DNA from: Treponema bryantii NK4A124
Lineage (GTDB): Bacteria; Spirochaetota; Spirochaetia; Treponematales; Treponemataceae
Reading direction: 5' to 3'
NCBI RefSeq assembly: GCF_000421345.1
Contig: NZ_ATWV01000001.1
Span: forward strand, 248,001-312,000
Length of the DNA: 64,000 nucleotides
The position numbers and the translations under genes were made by a program. Below, one piece after another: positions 15,373 through 25,120 of the stretch (positions within the stretch are counted from its first letter, which is position 1; the number at the start of each line of letters is the position of its first letter). Below the pieces are notes generated by a model, which was not told the origin of the DNA, ran no database searches, and worked only from the letters and a program-made list of their open reading frames with translations.

Positions 15373-17838
15373 TTATTGAGCATATTGTGCATCTTCCTGA
15401 GCCTGAGCAAGAAGTTCCTGCTTTACGCCAAGATCAAGAAGCTGACCAACGTCTATAATCAATGAAACCGAACCATCACCAAGAATAGATGCTCCGGCAA
15501 TTCCAGGAGAGTTGGTGAACTGGTCTTTCAGAGGCTTAATTACAACGTCCTCTTCGCCGATTAAAGCATCTACCATAACACCAATCTTCTTTTCCTGGGT
15601 ACCAACAATTACAATGTAACATTCATCAGATTTTACTGACTCCGGAATACCGAAGAGGCGTGAAAGTCTGAGAATACTGATAACTTCATTACGAACGTTC
15701 AGAATCTCGTAATTATCGATATGGTTAATTTCTGTAATATTAATACACTGACTTTCAATTACGTTTGCAATTGGAATTGAGTAAACTTCTTTTCCAACAC
15801 GTACGAGCAAGCCCTGAATAATAGCAAGTGTAAGAGGAAGTTTGATAATGAAGGAAGTTCCCTTACCCTTTGCAGAGTTGATGGAAATTGTTCCCTTAAG
15901 GTTGTTAATCATTGTCTTAACAACATCAAGACCAACTCCTCGTCCTGAAATATTTGAAATCTTGTCTGCTGTAGAGAAACCAGGCTGCATGATAAGATTG
16001 TAAGCATCCTGTTCTGAAACAGCCTTATCCGGATGAATAAGACCACGTTCTACAGCCTTCTTGCGAACCTTTTCTACATCAATTCCGGCACCATCATCTT
16101 TGATTTCAATAACAATCTGGTTACCTTCGTTTGAAGCTTTAAGAAGAACTGTACCTGTTTCAGGTTTTCCTGCTGCTGCACGAACCTCTGGAGTTTCAAT
16201 TCCATGGTCTACAGAGTTGCGGACACAGTGCATGATTGGATCGAGAAGATCTTCTACTACTGACTTATCAAGTTCTGTATCCTCACCTTCAATTACAAGG
16301 TCAATTTTCTTATTAAGATCTCGCTGTAAATCGCGTACAACACGAGGGAAGCGGCTGAAAATCTGGTTGATAGGAACCATTCGAATCTTCATTACGCCTT
16401 CCTGAAGGTCACTTGCAATTGTACCAAGGTTCTGTGTATATGAGCGGAACTTACCTGAAATACCCTTTGCTTCTGATTCATACTCATCAAAAATATTGCT
16501 GAGGGAACCATATTCTTTAAGAATATTTTTACGGATATCTACAGATGAAACACCATCTTTAATCTGCTCCATGTAATCAGGAAGCTTATCAAAGAGACTA
16601 TGGAGTCTTTCTTTGTATTCTGCTTCAATTGACTGGAAGCGGGAAAGTTCTGCTGCATTCTGCATTGCAAGCTGGTTGAATGAAGCTTTATTGATAACAG
16701 CCTCTGATACAAGATTCAAGAGGTTGTCGATACGGCGTGAATCTACACGAAGAATTGAGCCCTGCTGAGCATGAGCTGCATTTTCTTTCTTAGGCTCTGC
16801 CTTCTTTTCTTCTTTCTTTGGTTCCGGCTTAAGAACATTGTCGTTAAGAATATCTCCAAGAAGTGCAGACTGTTCAGAAGTCATATTTCCAGCCGGTACA
16901 TCATCAGAAGGTGTGATTGGAGCAGAAGCAGCAGGAGCAGGATTTGGAGCAGCCGGCTTAGCGGCAGCACTTTTAGCTACTGAAGGATCAGCGGCAGTAC
17001 CTGTTGTATAATCTTCAAGAAGATGAGCATCTGTTATAAGTGTTACATCACTGAGATAAGCACAATCTTCAATTTCGGGACCATCTGCTTCTGTTGCAAG
17101 ATAATAGAATACATTCTCATAGAACTGGTCTTCATAAAGAGCATCGAAGTCTGGAACTGTCTTAAGCACATTTCCAACATTCTTGAGGGCAGCAAATACC
17201 TGAATGCCACCTACTGTATTCATAGGATTATTTTCATCAAATTTAACTGCGATACACCAGAGCTTCTGTTTTCCTTCACAAGTCTGTTTAAGTTCTGTAA
17301 ACTCGTCTTCTGTAATATCTGGAAGCACCATAGTCTGCGCAGGTGCAGCTTCCGGCTCTGCAGCAGGTGCTGGTGCCGGAGCAGCCTTTGGAGCCGCAGC
17401 AGGCTTAGCTTTCGCAGCTTTTGCAGGAGCCTTTCCGCCATTCTGTGGAATATAACCATGAAGTTTTTCTACAATAGAATCAATATTTTCTTCGTAAACA
17501 CTTCCATTCTGGCGGGCTTCAAGCATTGCCTTAATTACATCTATAGAAGTAAGAAGGAGATCTACAACATCTTCATCTACTTTGAGTCTGTCGGAACGAA
17601 TCTCATCAAGCACATCTTCTACTATATGTGTAAAGTGAGAAAGCTCCATCATTTCTACTGTTGCAGAACCACCTTTAAGTGTATGCGCTGCACGGAATAT
17701 CTCATCAATCGCTTCGTGATTTGAAGGATCATTTTCAATAACGAGAATATTACTCTCCAGCTGTTCTACCTGCTGTTCTGCTTCTGCGAAGAAGTCTTTC
17801 AACAGTTCTTCGTTATTAGGGTCAAGATAATCACTCAT
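15373..17838 (-). CDS. cheA: Chemotaxis histidine kinase CheA
   Basis: An 821-residue kinase with the full P1-P5 plan. The Hpt domain carries phosphorylated H52 in FRAAHTLKGGS. A P2-like CheY-binding region (~170-270) is flanked by Ala/Pro-rich linkers. A dimerisation helix pair follows RVDSRRIDNLLNLVSE. The ATPase domain has MHCVRNSVDHGIE, DDGAGID and GRGVGLDVV, and the C-terminal CheW-like P5 has LTLAIIQGLLVRVGKEVYSIPI. It heads cheA-cheW-cheX-cheY. The ATG has no good Shine-Dalgarno; a TATAAT lies eight bases upstream of it. Divergent from an outer-membrane-like gene. Confidence 0.97.
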   Translation of the reverse strand: MSDYLDPNNEELLKDFFAEAEQQVEQLESNILVIENDPSNHEAIDEIFRAAHTLKGGSATVEMMELSHFTHIVEDVLDEIRSDRLKVDEDVVDLLLTSIDVIKAMLEARQNGSVYEENIDSIVEKLHGYIPQNGGKAPAKAAKAKPAAAPKAAPAPAPAAEPEAAPAQTMVLPDITEDEFTELKQTCEGKQKLWCIAVKFDENNPMNTVGGIQVFAALKNVGNVLKTVPDFDALYEDQFYENVFYYLATEADGPEIEDCAYLSDVTLITDAHLLEDYTTGTAADPSVAKSAAAKPAAPNPAPAASAPITPSDDVPAGNMTSEQSALLGDILNDNVLKPEPKKEEKKAEPKKENAAHAQQGSILRVDSRRIDNLLNLVSEAVINKASFNQLAMQNAAELSRFQSIEAEYKERLHSLFDKLPDYMEQIKDGVSSVDIRKNILKEYGSLSNIFDEYESEAKGISGKFRSYTQNLGTIASDLQEGVMKIRMVPINQIFSRFPRVVRDLQRDLNKKIDLVIEGEDTELDKSVVEDLLDPIMHCVRNSVDHGIETPEVRAAAGKPETGTVLLKASNEGNQIVIEIKDDGAGIDVEKVRKKAVERGLIHPDKAVSEQDAYNLIMQPGFSTADKISNISGRGVGLDVVKTMINNLKGTISINSAKGKGTSFIIKLPLTLAIIQGLLVRVGKEVYSIPIANVIESQCINITEINHIDNYEILNVRNEVISILRLSRLFGIPESVKSDECYIVIVGTQEKKIGVMVDALIGEEDVVIKPLKDQFTNSPGIAGASILGDGSVSLIIDVGQLLDLGVKQELLAQAQEDAQYAQ

Positions 17839-17846
17839 ATAGAACT

Positions 17847-17874
17847 ATTATACCTCGAAAATGGCATATTTCAA
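17847..17874 (-). promoter_or_regulatory. Sigma-70-type promoter of the che operon
   Basis: TTGAAA (17869-17874), a 16-bp spacer, TATAAT (17847-17852), and only eight bases to the cheA ATG, so the leader would be very short or absent. Confidence 0.7.
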
Positions 17875-17929
17875 GCGAAAACGTATTTTTATTGAGAAAT
17901 TTCTTTTTTGTGCAAATTTGCGTTTTTTC

Positions 17930-17957
17930 TAATGAAAAAGCCTTTTTCTGCCGATAA
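17930..17957 (+). promoter_or_regulatory. Candidate sigma-28-type promoter
   Basis: A perfect flagellar -10 GCCGATAA (17950-17957) is preceded by TAAT (17930-17933), 16 bases upstream. It points to the outer-membrane-like gene at 17978. The -35 is weak, so this is tentative. Confidence 0.4.
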
Positions 17958-17977
17958 AGAAACAGGAGTATTATATT

Positions 17978-19186
17978 ATGAATAAAAAACACTTGATTTT
18001 ACTGGCGGCAGTTATTTTTATCTCAACAGGACTTTTTGCCGCAACCTCCTTCTCAGGCTATGCGGGCGGCAAGCTCAATTATGCTGCAAATCCGGAAGAA
18101 GAAGATTTTGACCCTGATTTAAAACTTCAGGCTTTCTTCGCCGGTCAGTTTAATTTTTCTCAGAACGTATGGAGCCATCTGGAATTTTCTATAGATACAG
18201 GTGATTTTTTATCTCAGTCTATTTTCCACGAAACAGAATCATTATTCCAGATTGATGAAATATCTCTTATCTGCAGGGCTAACCTTTATAACAGTGCAAA
18301 TTATCTCAGTGCTTTTATGGGAACTTATGACCCTATCGGTTCAGACATCTTTCTTCAGAGATATTTTAATATAAAGCCTATTGATTCAAAACTTACAGAA
18401 AGTTACCTGGGACTTGCAGGTTCCATTCTCTACCCTCATTTTGGTATTGGAATTTCGGATGTAGTAAAATTATACAGCCAGCCTATTGCCTTTGGCGGCT
18501 ATGTTTATGTAAATCACGAGGATAAAGATTATTATGTAATTAATACAGATATCCGTTTTGCTAGTGTTTTGAGTTATTTTACCTGCGACTTTGCCTGTGG
18601 TCTTGGAATCCCTCTTGCAGATAAATACAAGGGTGAAGATGTAATTATTGCCGTTGAAAAAGCTTACTGGCATGCAGGAACTACAATTCTTTTTGGAAAC
18701 AGTTTTACAAACTCCCTCTTTATTCAGGCAGGTATTTACAATGCCAGCTTCAGGGCAAAAGAAAGTTCTATTGTAGCTCCGGAAGATGTTTACATACTTC
18801 TTGAACCTAGATTTAAGATTAAAAATACTCACTTAAATTTAAGTATATACTCACTTCCTGAACAGACAGTAGCAAAACTTCTTTTAGTTGATGATACACT
18901 GGGCATAAATTTTAATTTTTATTCTGAAGCTTCTCTTGCATCTTCAAATTCAATTACATACGGTTCACATCTTAACATTTCATTAATTGGCAAAAACTTT
19001 CAGGATTTGAAAGAAATTGCAGACGTAACAAGTGATGACTTAAATATCACTGTTACTCCATATCTGGAATCTCAGTTTCTTTCCGGTCAAATTCACCTTC
19101 AGGCTTCCATTCGTCTTATGGATTTTGTCCGCGAACGTCCGGGTCACGCCTTCTCTCTTGACCTTGGCTATCGTACAAAATTCTGA
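17978..19186 (+). CDS. Predicted outer-membrane beta-barrel protein
   Basis: A 402-residue secreted protein of unknown function. The signal peptide is residues 1-21 (MNKKHLILLAAVIFIST...LFA). The body is rich in alternating polar and aromatic strands (GYAGGKLNY, NVWSHLEFSIDTG, LNLSIYSLPE) and ends LDLGYRTKF with a C-terminal Phe, the usual mark of an outer-membrane barrel. CAGGAG lies before the ATG. A sigma-28-like element upstream hints at control with motility genes. No specific family recognised. Confidence 0.65.
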   Translation: MNKKHLILLAAVIFISTGLFAATSFSGYAGGKLNYAANPEEEDFDPDLKLQAFFAGQFNFSQNVWSHLEFSIDTGDFLSQSIFHETESLFQIDEISLICRANLYNSANYLSAFMGTYDPIGSDIFLQRYFNIKPIDSKLTESYLGLAGSILYPHFGIGISDVVKLYSQPIAFGGYVYVNHEDKDYYVINTDIRFASVLSYFTCDFACGLGIPLADKYKGEDVIIAVEKAYWHAGTTILFGNSFTNSLFIQAGIYNASFRAKESSIVAPEDVYILLEPRFKIKNTHLNLSIYSLPEQTVAKLLLVDDTLGINFNFYSEASLASSNSITYGSHLNISLIGKNFQDLKEIADVTSDDLNITVTPYLESQFLSGQIHLQASIRLMDFVRERPGHAFSLDLGYRTKF

Positions 19187-19224
19187 TAAAATATTTCAAA
19201 CTTTAATCTAAGGGATTATAAAAA

Positions 19225-20523
19225 ATGAAAAACATTCAGAACAAGTGGATCCGCGGTGCAATCCCGGCTCTTCTTCTCCACTGCAGTATCGGTACTGTAT
19301 ACTGCTGGTCAATTTTCAGCCAGGAAATTGCAGACTACATCGGCTTTTCAAAGGGCGCTGTAGAATGGGCTTTCAGCTTTGCAATCTTCTTCCTTGGTAT
19401 GTCAGCTGCCTTCCTTGGTGGCCTTGTAGAAAAAAACATTCACAAGTCTTCTTTGATTGCTTCAATCACATTTGCACTTGGTATGGCCGGAACAGGCTTC
19501 TTTATCTGGTACGGTGGAACACACCCTCACAGTGTGCTTTCTCTTGTAGGTATTTACATCAGCTACGGCTTTATTATGGGTATTGGTCTTGGAACCGGCT
19601 ACCTTTCTCCTGTAAAGACTTTGATGCTCTGGTTTAAGGACAAAAAAGGTCTTGCAACAGGTCTTGCAGTAGCAGGCTTTGGTGCAGCTAAAGCTATTGC
19701 CTCTCCTATCATGAGCCGCATGCTTACAGGTCTTGGAGAAGGCGGTGTTTACAAAATGTTCTACATTCTTGCCTGTGTTTACTTTGTAATGATGTTTGTT
19801 GGTCACCTTATTCTTGCAAAACCTGAAGGCTGGGTTGAACCACAGACTAAGTCTAAGGACGAAGGAATTATTGCAACCCTTAAGACAGAACCAATTGCTT
19901 CTTACATTGGAATCTGGCTTATGTTCTATATCAACATCACTTGTGGTCTTGCCATCATTTCTCAGGAAAAGATGATTGTTAAGTGCGTAGGACTTGGTGC
20001 AGCAGCTGGAATCATTTCTACAATTTCTGCTTTGTTCAACGCAGGTGGACGCCTTGGTTTCTCTGCCTGGGCAGACAAGCTTAAGGACCGCAACACAATC
20101 TATAAATTGATTTTCACACTTTCAATTGTTTCGACTTTGATTGTTCTTCTTACAAAGGGAATTGCAAACGGTGCCGGAAATACAGCACTTATCATCTTTG
20201 TACTTGCCCTGATTTTCATTGTAAACGCAGGTTACGGTGGAGGTTTCTCTAACGTTCCTACCCTCCTTTCTGACCACTACGGAATGGGTAATATTTCTGC
20301 CATTCACGGAATTACACTTTCTGCATGGGCATTTGCAGGTCTTACAGGAAACCAGATGGCTTCTTACATTGTAAAGCACACAGGTGCATTTATTGATGTA
20401 CATGGAGTTCAAGCTAATCCGGTTGGATATCAGAACGTTCTTATCGTAACAACTATTTTGTATGCTGTTGCTATGTGTCTCAGCTGCTTCTTAGTTCGCC
20501 CGATGAGCAAGAAGAACGCTTAG
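19225..20523 (+). CDS. MFS transporter, OFA (oxalate/formate antiporter-like) family
   Basis: 432 residues with 12 predicted membrane helices. The start (KWIRGAIPALLLHCSIGTVYCWSIF) matches the OFA branch of the major facilitator superfamily. Loop motifs include GIGLGTGYLSPVKTLMLWFKDKKGLATGLAVAGFGAAK, and a C-terminal half with AGGRLGFSAWADKLKDRNTIY, the expected second MFS A-like motif. OFA members carry small carboxylates such as oxalate, formate or pyruvate; the substrate here is unknown. AAGGG precedes the ATG. It follows the outer-membrane-like gene after 38 bases and may share its message. Confidence 0.85.
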   Translation: MKNIQNKWIRGAIPALLLHCSIGTVYCWSIFSQEIADYIGFSKGAVEWAFSFAIFFLGMSAAFLGGLVEKNIHKSSLIASITFALGMAGTGFFIWYGGTHPHSVLSLVGIYISYGFIMGIGLGTGYLSPVKTLMLWFKDKKGLATGLAVAGFGAAKAIASPIMSRMLTGLGEGGVYKMFYILACVYFVMMFVGHLILAKPEGWVEPQTKSKDEGIIATLKTEPIASYIGIWLMFYINITCGLAIISQEKMIVKCVGLGAAAGIISTISALFNAGGRLGFSAWADKLKDRNTIYKLIFTLSIVSTLIVLLTKGIANGAGNTALIIFVLALIFIVNAGYGGGFSNVPTLLSDHYGMGNISAIHGITLSAWAFAGLTGNQMASYIVKHTGAFIDVHGVQANPVGYQNVLIVTTILYAVAMCLSCFLVRPMSKKNA

Positions 20524-20528
20524 AACAG

Positions 20529-20555
20529 ATCCCCGGGTCAAGCCCGAGGATGACA
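20529..20555. repeat. Palindromic repeat, family C
   Basis: CCCCGGGTCAAGCCCGAGGATGACA separates the convergent MFS and hydrogenase-like genes and is almost the whole gap. It ends next to the TAG stop of the minus-strand gene. Confidence 0.8.
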
Positions 20556-23500
20556 CTAATCCAGTAAGATATAATTGGTAATCAGCATAAAGGATTTATC
20601 CGGCTGCTGAATACCAGTTACTAAGATTCTTACCTTTCTATAAGAGCCGTCTTTCTTTATGGCACGATAGTCATAAGAATACGGCTTTTTAAATTTCCCG
20701 AGAAAAGCTTTTACCGTAATAACCTTAAAACCTGCCCGGTCTTTAGGATGAATGATATTCATGCCTTCTTTTTCTGTCCATGAAAGTACTTCTTTTTCAG
20801 AATAACCAGACATTTCAAGAAAAGACTGATTTGCACGTAAGAAACGAGTCCTCATTCCTGTTAGTATGTGTTTGAAGTCAACTTCTACATGTAAAAGACA
20901 CATTCCTACCTGAGAATTATCCATAAGCATAGCAAGCTGATTATTAGAAAGTTCAAGTGTACTTTCCGAAATCTTTTCGCTGGTTATGTCTTCTGCAAGC
21001 AGATAGAAGGAATGCTTATCTCCGTTATGGCTTATTTCCCATATATGATTTTTTATCCAGATAGGGTTCTGTTTTTTATATGTTCTTACTTCAGCATTAC
21101 AGGTAGCTTCTTCATTTTCAGCCAGAGATTTTTTTACAGTTTCAATAAGTATTTGTGTCGAAGCTTTTCCTACAAGATTTTTCAGATTTCTTCTTACATC
21201 AGTAAAAGACAAATCCTGCAGTTCAAAAAGTTTAAGATATTTATGATTTGCCCTTATCAAAACCAGAGCATCATTTTTTTCATCAAATTCAAATATTGCT
21301 GCAGGTCCTGTATATTCTTCAAACATAAGACTTTCTGAAGAATCCGGTGTAAGAAATTTTCTTACATCAATCTGACCAAAGGTTCTCGGACGTGCTACTG
21401 CAGTATGCTGCCCTGTATCTTTCAATAACTCAAGGAATTCTTCTTCCGACATTGGTTTTGCATATAAAAAGCCCTGGAAAATATTTACACCAATGCCACG
21501 TAAAAATTCTGCCTGTTCCTGAGTTTCTACACCTTCTGCAACGGTAATGTATTCGAGCCCCTGCGCCATTCGTACAACATAATTAATAATTGTACCGCCA
21601 CGTTTCATGCTGTCATCACCCTGCATAAAGCCCATGTCGAGTTTAAGAATATCAATAGGCATATCTTTTAAAGAATTGAGTGATGAATAACCGTTTCCAA
21701 AATCATCCATGGCAATTGCATAACCAAGAGAACGCAGTTTTTGAATTCGCGGGATAAGCATATCCTGGTCATTCATGGAAGCACTTTCGGTAATTTCAAA
21801 ATGAATATATTTTTCCGGTATCTGATACTTTTCTTTCAGTCTCTTAACTATATAGAAAATTTTATCTGTTTCAAGGCTTACTCGGGAAACATTAATTGAA
21901 ATTGGTACAGGGTCTATTCCGCTATCAATCCAGGAACGAACTATGGCAAACACATTTATCCATATTTCTTCATCCAGGAATCTTATAAAGCCGTTTTTTT
22001 CGGCCACAGGAATAAAGGTAGAAGGAGAAATGATATTACCGTCTTCTTCTATCCAGCGGCCCAGGGCTTCCGCGCCGACCAGTTTGTTATTTGCAGCAGA
22101 ATATTGCGGCTGAAACCAGATTTTGAATTCACCGTTTTTCAAAGCATTCTGCATCTTTGAAGTTATATCAGCCTCTAAATATGTTCTCTGAAGATTTTTT
22201 TCTGTAAAAGCAGTAAAGGTATTCTGGACAGAAGAAATATGACTGCACATACAAAGTGTAGCCTGGGTCATGGCAGTCCTCAGACCAACGTCAGGATTTG
22301 TAATTCTGATACCAAAATGCATGGTAATAGGGAATGTAATGTCTAATGAACTACAGTCAAAGCTTTTGCAGGATTGTAGTCTCTGCAGGTTATCTACTGT
22401 ATTTTCCATACATAAAGCAAAAGAACCACCACCAAGCCTTGAGACAATACCTTCTTCTCCAGCTATCTGACGCAGAGTTGCAGCAATCTGCTTTAGAACT
22501 GCAGTTCCGGTTTCAAAGTTATATAAATCATTTATAATCTTAAGTTTATTTACATCGCCAACTGCAACAATAAAGTTTTTATCCGGGTTTCTGGCAAAAA
22601 GTATTGCTCCCTGTCTGTGGAAGGCAACCGGTGACAAAAGTCCTGTATCAGCATCTGTATTAAGTCTGTGAATCAAAAGATCATTCATGTAGTGTATACA
22701 GCTTTCTTTTCGGCTGTAACCAAAAGCAATTGCCTGAGCCATTTCATGGCAGCTGTTATAACCGCAGGAACGACAATTGATGTTCTGCTTTTGAGGGGTA
22801 TCCTTAAGCATTTCTGCAAAGATTTCGTTTATTGCACTTTGAGGCACTTTAAATTTCTGACAGGAATAATCTGTATAAGAACGCTTAAAATCCTCTGCCC
22901 TCAAATACTTAAACTGTTCTGCAAACTCTTTATATAATTTTTCCGGATTTCCGATATTTTTACAGTTTTCAAAAACTCTTTTTTTAATCTTATTTATATT
23001 CGTATAAACTTTTTTTACATCAAAGGTCTTATTATCAAAACCCGGACCCGAAATACAGCCAGAAGGACAAGCTGTAACTTCAGAAAGGATTGGATGCACT
23101 TCGCTGAACTCTTCATTAAAAAATAAATAGAGGGAACTCATATTACTTTCCGAAAAGCCTTTGAGGGGAATAATATTTTCTGCAGGTGAAAAGAAATATG
23201 CTACAAGATCAGAAAAATCTCCGCCTTTAGCAACAAGTGAACCAAAACCTTCTGACTTAAGATCCAGACTTCCCTTATCCTTATAATCTTCCAGCTTGTA
23301 CCCTTCGAGCCTTTTCATTACCCGGGAAAAAGTAATGTTGTAATTAAGATTTCCACCGGTATTTTCAGAATCAACCTCATCTTTGCTTGCAACACAGGCA
23401 CTAAGGTAGGCAATCTTATTTGTATCACCGAGATATTTATGTGCGTAAATTGCAGTACAAACAGATGCGGGCTGAACAGGAATAAGCTTTTCAAGCAGGA

Positions 23501-23987
23501 AAGGATGATATTTTTGAATAACTGTAACAAGTGCCGGGCAGGCATTGCTTATAAACTGACGATCCTTTACAGGAAGCTTACTGGTTTCTTTTATATGCTT
23601 TACTGTGAGATACACAGAAATTTCACGGCCATAAGCACCGTCATAAACTTTATCAACTCCAAGAGATTTCAGGCAGCCGATGATTTCTTCGGCATTATCA
23701 CCATAAAGTCCAAAAAAAGCTGGAGCAAGAACAACAGAAATCTTTTCACCTTTTTCGAGGTCTGTAAAAAAGGCTTCTGTATCATCACGATAATCTCTTG
23801 CATTATGAACACATACGTTAATACATTTTCCACAGTCATTACACTTTCTGGAATCTATTTCCATATGTGCAATACCGTTTTTTACAACAGAGACATTTGC
23901 TCCCATAAGAGAACAATTACTTATACATTTATTACAGGCAATACATTTATCGTTAGTAAAAATTACACCCTTGTTGTATCTGTCCAT
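20556..23987 (-). CDS. [FeFe]-hydrogenase-like sensor fused to degenerate GGDEF, EAL and PAS domains
   Basis: 1143 residues. Order: 2x[4Fe-4S] ferredoxin (C15/18/21/25 and C49/52/55/59), then a [FeFe]-hydrogenase large-subunit-like domain (~80-345). That domain keeps a Cys at each H-cluster position: C150 in SNACPALV, C198 in SACVASKDE, C307 and C311 in TACPSGCISG. An Fes-type cluster domain follows (C405/C408/C413/C430). Next is a GGDEF domain degraded to GGGSF (~520), and an EAL domain with catalytic E640-A-L, NVS, EITES, DDFGNGYSS, K782 and E818 intact. The C-terminus holds PAS-like repeats (~890-1143). It should be a soluble c-di-GMP phosphodiesterase gated by redox state or H2. GAGG before the ATG overlaps the stop of the FIST gene. 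Confidence 0.9.
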   Translation of the reverse strand: MDRYNKGVIFTNDKCIACNKCISNCSLMGANVSVVKNGIAHMEIDSRKCNDCGKCINVCVHNARDYRDDTEAFFTDLEKGEKISVVLAPAFFGLYGDNAEEIIGCLKSLGVDKVYDGAYGREISVYLTVKHIKETSKLPVKDRQFISNACPALVTVIQKYHPFLLEKLIPVQPASVCTAIYAHKYLGDTNKIAYLSACVASKDEVDSENTGGNLNYNITFSRVMKRLEGYKLEDYKDKGSLDLKSEGFGSLVAKGGDFSDLVAYFFSPAENIIPLKGFSESNMSSLYLFFNEEFSEVHPILSEVTACPSGCISGPGFDNKTFDVKKVYTNINKIKKRVFENCKNIGNPEKLYKEFAEQFKYLRAEDFKRSYTDYSCQKFKVPQSAINEIFAEMLKDTPQKQNINCRSCGYNSCHEMAQAIAFGYSRKESCIHYMNDLLIHRLNTDADTGLLSPVAFHRQGAILFARNPDKNFIVAVGDVNKLKIINDLYNFETGTAVLKQIAATLRQIAGEEGIVSRLGGGSFALCMENTVDNLQRLQSCKSFDCSSLDITFPITMHFGIRITNPDVGLRTAMTQATLCMCSHISSVQNTFTAFTEKNLQRTYLEADITSKMQNALKNGEFKIWFQPQYSAANNKLVGAEALGRWIEEDGNIISPSTFIPVAEKNGFIRFLDEEIWINVFAIVRSWIDSGIDPVPISINVSRVSLETDKIFYIVKRLKEKYQIPEKYIHFEITESASMNDQDMLIPRIQKLRSLGYAIAMDDFGNGYSSLNSLKDMPIDILKLDMGFMQGDDSMKRGGTIINYVVRMAQGLEYITVAEGVETQEQAEFLRGIGVNIFQGFLYAKPMSEEEFLELLKDTGQHTAVARPRTFGQIDVRKFLTPDSSESLMFEEYTGPAAIFEFDEKNDALVLIRANHKYLKLFELQDLSFTDVRRNLKNLVGKASTQILIETVKKSLAENEEATCNAEVRTYKKQNPIWIKNHIWEISHNGDKHSFYLLAEDITSEKISESTLELSNNQLAMLMDNSQVGMCLLHVEVDFKHILTGMRTRFLRANQSFLEMSGYSEKEVLSWTEKEGMNIIHPKDRAGFKVITVKAFLGKFKKPYSYDYRAIKKDGSYRKVRILVTGIQQPDKSFMLITNYILLD

Positions 23988-23993
23988 ATTACC

Positions 23994-25106
23994 TCATTCA
24001 AAAACCAGCAGAACCATTGTCTGGTTCAGATGTATAAAATCCAGTTGTTCTCCATAACCGGAAACCCCAATAAAATGTCCGTAACATCTCAGTTGATTAA
24101 CAAACTCTCCAAAGCAGTTCTCGCTTTCAAAAAGCATGGTTCTTAAAAAACAGTTTATTGAAATTGAAAATGCTGTATTTTTCATTTGATTTGCTACCCG
24201 GTTTGCAGTTTCTTTCCATACACGACGAACATCATCAGGTTCAAGCAGCAGCATTTTCGTGTGATTATATATACGTGAAAAATATGAAATTGAACCATCT
24301 TCAAAAAGCTGATCTGCTGAGGTTATATAAATATCTCCGTCTACAAGTCTGCCCATAGGATGCTGAAAGAGATTATCCTTAAGCTGATCCAAAGGCACAT
24401 TAAGTGTCTGTGCAAGAATTTCTGCGGCCGGTTTATTGTTATATTCAACTACAAGGCGCTCTTCGCAATCTACATAGGTTGCCGTAAATTTATAAGATGT
24501 AGGTTTGTATACATTTTCACGGAAGAATCCGATTTTTCCTTCAAGATTATGAATAAAAACAAAAACGCAGCTTTGTTTATAAAGGTCTTTTCCTAAAGAA
24601 ACAAAAGATTCTCTGTGGTCCGAAGGAGAGCCGGCAGAACCACCGGCAACCCTGATTCCTGTTCCCTCAAGAGCCTCTTCAAAAGTATCGAGAACAAGCT
24701 CTTCTCCTTTTCCAAAGGAAGTTACAAATTCAAGACAGCAGGTATTTTCATAAGTTGAAAGTTTATCCAGAGCCTGTTTTATGTGGGCTTTATACATAGA
24801 AGGATGCCTGTCTACATCAAAAATAATTCCGGCTGCAACTTCAATTCCGGAATTTATTGCCATTACTGAAGCACCGCAATGACTGTAGCCTTCGGAAGAA
24901 TAATTAATATATGTTGTAGAACCTATTACGACTGCATCCGGATATCGCTGCTGAAGCTTTTGCGCAAAATACCAGAGCATATCTACTTCTGTAGTAATTA
25001 TAAGGAGGATTGGCTTTACTTCGTTTGCATCAAGCTGTGTCTGAATTTCTTTGTAAGCTTCTTCGTTTACAGAGCTGGATGTAAGTGCAACAACACACCT
25101 TTCCAC
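23994..25106 (-). CDS. FIST-domain sensory protein
   Basis: 370 residues. The N-terminal FIST domain (~1-210) has KPILLIITTEVDMLWYFAQKL, DAVVIGSTTY, GYSHCGASVMAI and the hallmark VAGGSAGSPSDHRESFV. The FIST_C domain (~215-350) has NNKPAAEILAQTLNV, HPMGRLVDGDIYI and a YGHFIGVSGYGEQL end. FIST proteins are thought to bind small ligands, perhaps amino acids, and feed bacterial signalling proteins. The GTG start follows AAAGGAGGGG. It lies between a hybrid kinase (14 bases) and the hydrogenase-like protein (6 bases), so all three are one operon. Confidence 0.88.
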   Translation of the reverse strand: MERCVVALTSSSVNEEAYKEIQTQLDANEVKPILLIITTEVDMLWYFAQKLQQRYPDAVVIGSTTYINYSSEGYSHCGASVMAINSGIEVAAGIIFDVDRHPSMYKAHIKQALDKLSTYENTCCLEFVTSFGKGEELVLDTFEEALEGTGIRVAGGSAGSPSDHRESFVSLGKDLYKQSCVFVFIHNLEGKIGFFRENVYKPTSYKFTATYVDCEERLVVEYNNKPAAEILAQTLNVPLDQLKDNLFQHPMGRLVDGDIYITSADQLFEDGSISYFSRIYNHTKMLLLEPDDVRRVWKETANRVANQMKNTAFSISINCFLRTMLFESENCFGEFVNQLRCYGHFIGVSGYGEQLDFIHLNQTMVLLVFE

Positions 25107-25120
25107 AAAGCCCCTCCTTT

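Noticed and set aside
17023-17724. 233-codon plus-strand frame inside cheA
   Set aside because: Shadow of the CheA P1-P2 region; no homology and strange Cys/Arg/Ile composition.
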